Source: SB15 sp964557285
GTDB lineage: Bacteria; Chloroflexota; Anaerolineae; Aggregatilineales; J027
Length of the DNA: 8,606 nt
Assembly (NCBI GenBank): GCA_964557285.1
Contig: CAZKZS010000210.1
Location: 1-8,606 of the forward strand
Direction of reading: 5' to 3'
Part shown: piece after piece, positions 1 through 6,047 of the stretch
Numbering within the stretch: position 1 is the first letter of the stretch
How the letters are laid out: every line of letters starts with the position of its first letter
The notes under the pieces: generated by a model
What the model saw: the letters and a program-made list of their open reading frames with translations, nothing else
What the model was told of the DNA's origin: nothing
Database searches by the model: none
Translations under genes and position numbers: made by a program

Positions 1-2
1 CG

Positions 3-2651
3 CAGGTTGCCTATTTGCTGGTAGAACTGACCCATTTCAAGCCGACTCAGGTTTACAATGCGCTGGAAAACTGGCTGTCACAGACACATGCTGCCCTTCA
101 ACAATATGACCTTACCGACAGCCAGTTTCAGGCCATTATTCACACCTTTGCCGATACCCTGCATCACTGGCAAACCATAGGCGATATGCTGGTTATGGGA
201 CGGAAGCGTCCGGTGGTGCGGCTGCTGCAAACCATGTCCCAGGCGATTCGTCCTTATAACTCCAATGTAGCGAACTGGTTTGAACAAAATGCCCGCCTGA
301 TAAAAGACGCGGATATTATTGAAAAATTCAGCCCCAACCCGACTCTGGGTGATATTTTGCTGGATGGCTACCGGGCCTGGGACATTGGGCAAAGTGGTAA
401 GGCAGCCGACCATGCCCGCCGTGCAGCGCAAATCGCGGTGACAGATGGAGAAGTTCAGGCGGTGGAACGGCTGCAAAAACTGGCGGAAATCACGCAGCGC
501 TGGTTAAACGAAGGCGGGGTGAACGACCCACAGCTTACCCGGGAGTCCGAACAGGCCGCGCTCAAGCTCTTTTTGCCGGATGAGCAGACCGAATACGAGC
601 GTTTTAACCAGCAGATGCCCAGCGAAGAAACCTACCTTAAAGCGATGCGGCTGGGTATTGTGGCCTATATGCGGGAAAGCAGCACAGCGGGATTCCGGGC
701 GTTGTTTTTGTATTATGCGCTGTGTGGCATGATGGCAATTCAGGACGATAACCTGCATGAAGCCGATTTCTGGCGAGAAGCCATGCTGCACACCGATGAG
801 CGTTATAAAACCCATCCCCTGTTTACGACGTTTGATACCGCGCTGACCCGCCGCAAGCTGGTGTTACGGGCGGAAGAAGTCTTAAACAGCATCCGTTCTT
901 TTGACGATTTAGGGGAAGCCAAAAAAGCGGTGAACGCACCTCTGGCGGAGGACTGGCTCAAGGATGCACAGCAGGCACTGAATCTGCTGGATGCCATGCG
1001 TGGTCACTGGGCAGATGGAGATTTTCGTGCCGCCCGTGATTCTCTTACTCATGCGCTGGACAGCCTGAAATCGGCGGAAAAAAACGGCAGTATGCACCTG
1101 ACCGCGCTCCTCAATTTTGTAACTCCCTACCGCGAACGGGCGATTGAGCTGATTGAGCAAAAGCAGGTAGTGGAACAGGCCGCGATGGAGGGCAGCCTGG
1201 AAAGTAATCCGGCGGTCCCAAAAGCGCTGGAACGTATTGTGCAGCTTTCCGAATCCACGATGGGCGCGGAATATGTGCGGCAGGTAAAACTCTGGCGAGA
1301 AATGTATAGTAAGATGGTACGAACCCATCACAACTACCGCCTCAGCAAAAAGGAAAAAATCGCCGAATTTGAGATGAACTTTTCCGCCCTGTTCATTGAA
1401 AAACATCCGGCTTATCGCCTGTTCCAGCGCTGGTATGACGCTGCCCGCGCCCTGCCAGAGGATGAAAAAGAAGACATTCAAATTGAGGTGGAAACGTCGG
1501 TTGAAGCCGATGATATTCCTATTTACGAAGAAGAAGAAATCTCTGAATCTCCGGTTGTGGAAGAAAAAATCACCGAGGTCATGCCGGAAATGGTCGGGGA
1601 CTACGATGAACTACCCGACCCCTACGGCGAACCCGACCACACACGCTCCTGGAATAAAATTATCCTGGCTGCGCTGGTGATTCTGGCGCTGCTGGCGGCA
1701 GGTGCTGTTTTCCGTGTGTTGACCCGTCAGGAAAAACCGATTACTCGATTAGAAGCAACTGCTACCCGTGCCTTATCGCTGCTGAGTCCTGCCAATGCAA
1801 CGGCTACCGCGCAGGCTATCCTGGCCGGCCCGCCGAGCAGCACCCCGACTCCAACCAACACCACACGTCCAACAATGGCGCTGGCCTCCCCAACACATAC
1901 CCCGCTTCCCAGTGATACACCGACCGACATCCCAACCGATTTACCAACGCTGACCCCAACCACTGCCATCACCATTGTGACCAATACACCGCCTCCACAG
2001 CCAACAGAAGTTATTCCTACTGCTACCCTGCCTCCGCTGCCCACACAAATTGCCGCCGCATCAGGGGTTATTAATGCGCTGGAAGTGCTGCACGCTGTTC
2101 CACCCGATGATTACGCATGGGATAGCACCTTTTTTAGTGAAGGGGCGGGCGGAATCTGGCAGCTTGGCGCAACCGTGGAGCAGGCGGGTTCAGCCCCGAT
2201 TGCGGTAGTCATGCCGCCGCAGTTTTTAGATTATTTTGAACCGAATACCGCTCTTAATGTGCGCCGCGTGGAAGTGGTCATGGAACTGACCATTTTTGAC
2301 CCCGAACGGCTGGAAAATGGGCAGGTCTTTTTTGGACTGGGCATCCAGAATCCGCAGCGTCAGCGTTACGGGGCAGAAGTACAGGTACAGCGCGTGGGCG
2401 TGGTCAGCCTGGGAATCCATGAAAACGGCACGTTTGTTGGACGTTCGCAGATTCCCATGCAGCCCGTGCGGGTGACTCTGGCGTTGCAGCGACAGAATGA
2501 TGGAACAGTTGTCTTTTTTATCAATGGACAGCGATTAGGAGTATCCCCTGCCCTGTATCCCCTTGACCAGCCTGTGAGCCTTGTTTTATATAATGCGGGC
2601 GGCGGTATGTTTGTTTCTGTGTATTCCCTCTCGCTGGAGTTAGCCCCTTGA
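3..2651 (+). CDS. Large bitopic membrane protein: helical cytoplasmic region, TM, Thr/Pro stalk, beta-sandwich-like C-terminus (5' partial)
   Basis: The reading frame is open to the left edge with no stop, so the true start lies outside the window; the TTG at 15 is not a convincing start. Residues are counted from that TTG. Residues 1 to about 480 are helix-rich, with Ala/Leu-rich segments that look like degenerate TPR or other alpha-alpha repeats, but I recognise no named family. About 482-540 is strongly acidic (many Glu/Asp). One hydrophobic helix follows at about 549-568 (IILAALVILALLAAGAVFRV), then a Thr/Pro/Ser-rich stalk at about 606-682. The last 190 or so residues are beta-rich, with strand-like segments and an FFINGQRLG hairpin as seen in LamG/concanavalin-like sandwiches. 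No signal peptide is visible because the N-terminus is missing. Likely topology is N-inside, C-outside. The stop overlaps the start of the kinase-like gene, implying co-transcription. A role in sensing or scaffolding is inference only. Confidence 0.85.
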   Translation, partial: QVAYLLVELTHFKPTQVYNALENWLSQTHAALQQYDLTDSQFQAIIHTFADTLHHWQTIGDMLVMGRKRPVVRLLQTMSQAIRPYNSNVANWFEQNARLIKDADIIEKFSPNPTLGDILLDGYRAWDIGQSGKAADHARRAAQIAVTDGEVQAVERLQKLAEITQRWLNEGGVNDPQLTRESEQAALKLFLPDEQTEYERFNQQMPSEETYLKAMRLGIVAYMRESSTAGFRALFLYYALCGMMAIQDDNLHEADFWREAMLHTDERYKTHPLFTTFDTALTRRKLVLRAEEVLNSIRSFDDLGEAKKAVNAPLAEDWLKDAQQALNLLDAMRGHWADGDFRAARDSLTHALDSLKSAEKNGSMHLTALLNFVTPYRERAIELIEQKQVVEQAAMEGSLESNPAVPKALERIVQLSESTMGAEYVRQVKLWREMYSKMVRTHHNYRLSKKEKIAEFEMNFSALFIEKHPAYRLFQRWYDAARALPEDEKEDIQIEVETSVEADDIPIYEEEEISESPVVEEKITEVMPEMVGDYDELPDPYGEPDHTRSWNKIILAALVILALLAAGAVFRVLTRQEKPITRLEATATRALSLLSPANATATAQAILAGPPSSTPTPTNTTRPTMALASPTHTPLPSDTPTDIPTDLPTLTPTTAITIVTNTPPPQPTEVIPTATLPPLPTQIAAASGVINALEVLHAVPPDDYAWDSTFFSEGAGGIWQLGATVEQAGSAPIAVVMPPQFLDYFEPNTALNVRRVEVVMELTIFDPERLENGQVFFGLGIQNPQRQRYGAEVQVQRVGVVSLGIHENGTFVGRSQIPMQPVRVTLALQRQNDGTVVFFINGQRLGVSPALYPLDQPVSLVLYNAGGGMFVSVYSLSLELAP
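2636..2639 (+). promoter_or_regulatory. Ribosome binding site (GGAG) for the kinase-like gene
   Basis: GGAG lies 8 bases upstream of the TTG at 2648, inside the last codons of the preceding gene. It supports the unusual TTG start that overlaps the upstream TGA (TTGA). This arrangement is typical of translational coupling. Confidence 0.65.
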
Positions 2652-3757
2652 CTCATTTTTACGATATTGGCAATTTGATTGATACCTATGCGCTGGGACA
2701 TTACGCACGGGTCTTTGATGCGGTGGATTTACGCACCGGACAGGAAGTAGCCCTGAAAGTCATGCGGGCTGAACATTTAACACCGGACGGCCAGCCGCGC
2801 TGGGAAGCGGAAGCCTTTCTGCATGAAGCCGATTTGCTGCTGGATTTGGCCGACCTGCCCGCCGTAATGAAACTGTATGACTGCGGGTATCTGGAATCGA
2901 GTGCTGCGCACCCTTCCGAAGGCAGCATCAAATCGTTTGGCCTGAGTATTGACGCCTTCCGCGCGGAATTTTTCCCCAGTTTGCGCGATGGGTGGCGACC
3001 CTATTTAAGCCTGGAACGGCTGCCCCGTCAGGATAATTTGCTGTATGTGATGAAATCTGATGAGCAGCGCCGACGTTTGCCGACAGAAGAAGCGCTGGAT
3101 TTAGCCCTTCAATTTGCCCAACTGCTTTACCGGACACATAAAAAAAACATTGTGTACTTAGATCACAAATTGGAGCATCTTTTCTGGGACGGCAGGCAGC
3201 TTCGTATTATTGACTGGAACAGTTCCAAACGAGTTGGCGGCATCGGACAGCCAGCCGAACAACAAATCATCAATGACCTGCATAACCTGTGCGTGGGCAT
3301 TTTGTATCCGATTTTAACGGGACAGTCTCCTCAAAAAGGCTCGCTCCGTCCACAGCCGGGGTCACAGGCCGAAGTAGACCGCCGTTATGAAGAAATTCAG
3401 CATCTGGATTTCAGCACCGCACCGGACTTGAGTCCTGCCTTAATGGATTTACTGGAAGCGGGCGCGAAAAAACAAATCCCTACTGCAACGGCACTTCTGG
3501 CAGAACTGCAACGGATTGCGGTACGCTTTGGATGGAGTTTTGCGGGGCAGAGCAGTTCACCCGCCCTGATTCAGGCACGCGAACACATGCGGCATGGGCT
3601 GGAAAAACTGCGTGAAAGTCAGGAAGCCGCCCGCCATGCCCGTGAGTATCTTCTGGAAGCGGCGATTTTAGACGGTATTAATGAAGATATGGAAGATGAA
3701 CTGCGGCGTTTAATGGGGCAGATTAGCCAGTTTTTGAATCACCGCCCTATTCCTTAA
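2648..3757 (+). CDS. Divergent Hanks-type protein kinase-like protein (possible pseudokinase)
   Basis: This is a 369-residue protein with a protein-kinase fold in residues about 7-290. The N-lobe shows a degenerate glycine loop (ALGHYARVF, 15-23), the VAIK-type lysine in VALK (K37) and an alpha-C glutamate in FLHEADLLL (E60). The catalytic loop reads YLDHKLEHLF: D172 and K174 match the Asp and Lys of HRDLKPEN, but His-Arg is Tyr-Leu and the metal-binding Asn is His177. The DFG motif is DWN (D189). Residues about 303-369 form a charged helical, possibly coiled-coil tail. No membrane helix is seen, so it should be cytoplasmic. It sits between two single-pass membrane proteins and overlaps the first by two bases, suggesting it works with them. 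It could be an active Ser/Thr kinase with an altered metal site, or a pseudokinase scaffold; sequence alone does not decide. Confidence 0.85.
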   Translation: MTHFYDIGNLIDTYALGHYARVFDAVDLRTGQEVALKVMRAEHLTPDGQPRWEAEAFLHEADLLLDLADLPAVMKLYDCGYLESSAAHPSEGSIKSFGLSIDAFRAEFFPSLRDGWRPYLSLERLPRQDNLLYVMKSDEQRRRLPTEEALDLALQFAQLLYRTHKKNIVYLDHKLEHLFWDGRQLRIIDWNSSKRVGGIGQPAEQQIINDLHNLCVGILYPILTGQSPQKGSLRPQPGSQAEVDRRYEEIQHLDFSTAPDLSPALMDLLEAGAKKQIPTATALLAELQRIAVRFGWSFAGQSSSPALIQAREHMRHGLEKLRESQEAARHAREYLLEAAILDGINEDMEDELRRLMGQISQFLNHRPIP

Positions 3758-3763
3758 TACAAT

Positions 3764-3767
3764 GAGG
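3764..3767 (+). promoter_or_regulatory. Ribosome binding site (GAGG) that fixes the TPR gene start
   Basis: GAGG lies 6 bases upstream of the ATG at 3774. The ATG at 3762, four codons earlier in the same frame, has no purine-rich site before it (TTAATAC) and actually overlaps this GAGG. The downstream ATG is therefore the better start. Confidence 0.7.
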
Positions 3768-3773
3768 TTTCAC

Positions 3774-6020
3774 ATGGCTGATTTAGGACAGCGTTTAGAA
3801 GCACTTCGCCATCAGATTGAAAATTTACCCGCCAGCGCCGGCGATTTGAATCGGCTGGAGGCTGAAGCACGGGAATTGATGGCACAGAGCAAAAATACAG
3901 AATTTGAACAGGAAGCCCGCGACCTTTTTACCCAGTTAGCCCGCCGCAGCGCCCCCGCCAGCACGAGCAGCAGCGCGGGTGAAATTCGCAGTTTGCTGCG
4001 CCGCGCCCGTATCCGGCTGGAAGTGGCCGCCAACGACAGTGATATTGACGAAGCGATTGATATTCTGGCGCAGGCACTGGATTTGAACCCCGACAATGCG
4101 GAAACCCATCAACTGCTGATGCAGGCAGCGCAGCGCAGTTCCCAGCACGCTATGAAGGTGCAGGGGCTTTTGGAACGTTACGGCATTGAAATTGAAGCGC
4201 CTGAACCGCCCCCCCCGCCTGAAACCCTAAAACCTGTTCCTGCCGCCGTCATTATCCCGCCCCTGCCTACCGGAGATGACCCGATGGCGGAGGTGGCTCA
4301 GGCGTATTATGCAGGCAACTATCAGCGCACGGTAGAACTGGCAAACCGGATTCTGGCAAAAGACCCGAATAATGCTCAGGCCATCGAATACCGCCAAAAA
4401 TCGGAAGATAACCTGATGCGCGGCATCGTTCCCGACCATCGGATTCCGTTTGAAGCACGAATCGCTTACAACCGGGCGAATTCGCTGGTACGGGCGGGAA
4501 ATTATGATGAAGCGCAGCGTTTGTACCAGGAAGCCCGTGACCTGGCGGCACGGGCAGGCATTACCAGTTGGAACGACCTTGAACAGGCGCTGCTGGATAT
4601 TCAGGATTTGGCGCTGGCACGCGAACTTTTAAACGAAGGGGATCGGCTGCTGGCGGCCGATGATTGGGAAGCGGCGCTGCGTAAATATGAAGGAGCGCTG
4701 CGCGTTGTGCCAAACGACCCTCTGGCCGAAGATCGGATTGAACTGGTGCGGCGGGTTAAAGCCCAGTTTGACCAGGCGGCGGTTCAACTCAATATGATGA
4801 GTGGTGGCCTGATGGAACGTGCCGACATGCTCATGAATCTGATGCAAACGCTAGCGTCCATTCGTCAGACTCTCCCCGGCAGTGACCGCCTTCAGCAGAT
4901 GGTCAACGAAACCCGAATGCGAATGGAAGGCATCAAAGCGCAGATTCTTTCTCAGGCGGGCAACATTTTGACTCGGATTGAAACCGCTTCTTCGCTGGAA
5001 GAACGCGCCCGCCTCAGTCAGGATGCACGGGCGCTGCTGACGGTTGCCGTTGGCTTAGACCCCACCGACCCCAAAGCCAGCGCCGATTTACAGCGTGCAG
5101 AGCAGGTTTTTGGCGAAGTCAACGATGCCCGTCAGATTATGGACAGGGCGCAGGGGCTGATTGCTCAAAAAATGGACGGGGAATTGAGTCAGGCACGGAC
5201 TCTGCTGGCCGGACTGCGCCAGCATGCGACGGATGCCCGCTACCGGAGTCTGGTTACAGATTTATTAGGCGCTCATATCGAACGTATTGAAGCCGCTTTA
5301 GATCGGGGTGATACTGCCGACGCGGAACGCTGGCTGAGTCTTGTCCGCGAAGACCCCTTCCGCATTTTGGGCCGCCGCACCGAAATTTTGCGCCTGATGG
5401 ATGAACTGCGGCGGCAAAAACGGATACGTTTTTTTCAGCGTGCAGCCATCGGCGGGGTGATTCTGGTGGTACTGGCAGGATTGGCATTTTTAACGCGGGA
5501 TACGTGGCAGGCGGAATTTTTCCCCACAAATACCCCTACCTCTACGGCTACAACTACCGCAACAGCTACGGATACCCCGACGCTGACCCTGACCCCGACG
5601 CTGACCCTGACCCCGACATTGACCCCAACGGTTACGTTTACACCTTCGCCGACCAACACAGCCTCACCGACCATGACCGCCTCATTTACGGTGACACCTT
5701 CGTTGACTCCGACCCATACCTATACACCGAGCATCACCCCAACGCCGAGTTATACGCCCACGCCAAGCGAAACACCGGCCGTCCTGTGTCGCATTTTTGC
5801 CAACGACAATGTTTTTATTCGGGCGCTGCCAACCACCAATTCCGGCAGCATTTACCGCGCGACCCGCAATACCTCCATGAATGTGTATGAGCAGCGTATT
5901 GGTGAGGACAGCCGCATCTGGTATCGGGTGCGAATTGAAATTGAAGGCGGCGCGGTGGTGGAAGGCTGGGTGCGTTTCGACTTTGTGGTTGAAATTTCGG
6001 AATGTCCACCGATTCAGTAA
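3774..6020 (+). CDS. TPR-repeat bitopic membrane protein with Thr/Pro stalk and C-terminal SH3b-like domain
   Basis: The protein has 748 residues from the ATG at 3774; the ATG at 3762 would add four. TPR-like helix pairs appear at about 72-119 (EAIDILAQALDLNPDNAE), 170-210, 226-263 (GNYDEAQRLYQEARDLA) and 282-320 (DDWEAALRKYEGALRVVPND), with a Pro-rich break at 142-165. A second helical region runs to about 550. A basic cluster (RRQKRIRFFQR) precedes one membrane helix at about 557-574, so the positive-inside rule places the TPRs in the cytoplasm. A Thr/Pro stalk (about 584-668) leads to a roughly 79-residue SH3b-like domain (VFIRALPTTNSGSIY ... WYRVRIEIEG ... EGWVRFDFV), flanked by C672 and C744, which may form a disulfide. 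It starts 16 bases after the kinase-like gene, so the three genes probably form one operon. TPRs bind proteins and SH3b domains usually bind wall or surface ligands; the actual partners are unknown. Confidence 0.9.
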   Translation: MADLGQRLEALRHQIENLPASAGDLNRLEAEARELMAQSKNTEFEQEARDLFTQLARRSAPASTSSSAGEIRSLLRRARIRLEVAANDSDIDEAIDILAQALDLNPDNAETHQLLMQAAQRSSQHAMKVQGLLERYGIEIEAPEPPPPPETLKPVPAAVIIPPLPTGDDPMAEVAQAYYAGNYQRTVELANRILAKDPNNAQAIEYRQKSEDNLMRGIVPDHRIPFEARIAYNRANSLVRAGNYDEAQRLYQEARDLAARAGITSWNDLEQALLDIQDLALARELLNEGDRLLAADDWEAALRKYEGALRVVPNDPLAEDRIELVRRVKAQFDQAAVQLNMMSGGLMERADMLMNLMQTLASIRQTLPGSDRLQQMVNETRMRMEGIKAQILSQAGNILTRIETASSLEERARLSQDARALLTVAVGLDPTDPKASADLQRAEQVFGEVNDARQIMDRAQGLIAQKMDGELSQARTLLAGLRQHATDARYRSLVTDLLGAHIERIEAALDRGDTADAERWLSLVREDPFRILGRRTEILRLMDELRRQKRIRFFQRAAIGGVILVVLAGLAFLTRDTWQAEFFPTNTPTSTATTTATATDTPTLTLTPTLTLTPTLTPTVTFTPSPTNTASPTMTASFTVTPSLTPTHTYTPSITPTPSYTPTPSETPAVLCRIFANDNVFIRALPTTNSGSIYRATRNTSMNVYEQRIGEDSRIWYRVRIEIEGGAVVEGWVRFDFVVEISECPPIQ
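5575..5628 (+). repeat. 18-bp tandem repeat, about three units, in the stalk coding region
   Basis: The unit CCCCGACGCTGACCCTGA occurs at 5575-5592 and is repeated exactly at 5593-5610. A third copy at 5611-5628 matches 14 of 18 bases. The unit length is a multiple of three and encodes TPTLTL, so gain or loss of units would change stalk length without breaking the frame. Confidence 0.9.
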
Positions 6021-6024
6021 ATTC

Positions 6025-6046
6025 GGGCGAGAGAAACCTCTCGCCC
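6025..6046. terminator. Stem-loop between convergent genes, probable bidirectional terminator
   Basis: A perfect 9-bp inverted repeat (GGGCGAGAG / CTCTCGCCC) with a 4-base loop fills the 27-base gap between the stop of the TPR gene (6018-6020) and the stop of the peptidase gene (6048-6050). Its position between two convergent stops fits a shared terminator. The T-tract is weak on both strands (CTTAATTAG on plus, GAATTTACTG on minus), so strictly intrinsic termination is not certain. Confidence 0.65.
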
Positions 6047-6047
6047 C

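Noticed and set aside
15..17. TTG as the start of gene 1
   Set aside because: The frame continues in a protein-like way to the left edge (QVAY before it) and no ribosome binding site can be seen, so the gene is more likely cut by the window.
909..1481. A 190-codon minus-strand open frame
   Set aside because: It lies wholly opposite the helical region of gene 1, has no recognisable domain, and gene 1 has coherent coding character throughout.
1727..2044. A minus-strand open frame with Val/Gly-rich repeats (VGVSVGKSVGMSVGVS)
   Set aside because: It is the antisense of the Thr/Pro stalk codons of gene 1; the same pattern occurs opposite the other stalk at 5435-5674.
3762..3773. Upstream ATG adding MRFH to the TPR protein
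   Set aside because: It has no ribosome binding site and overlaps the GAGG that suits the ATG at 3774.
5504..5890. A plus-strand frame reading DADPDPDADPDPDIDPNG, resembling calcium-binding thrombospondin type 3 repeats
   Set aside because: It is the shifted frame of the Thr/Pro stalk tandem repeat in the TPR gene, which is clearly the coding frame; the Asp/Pro pattern is a by-product of the repeat.
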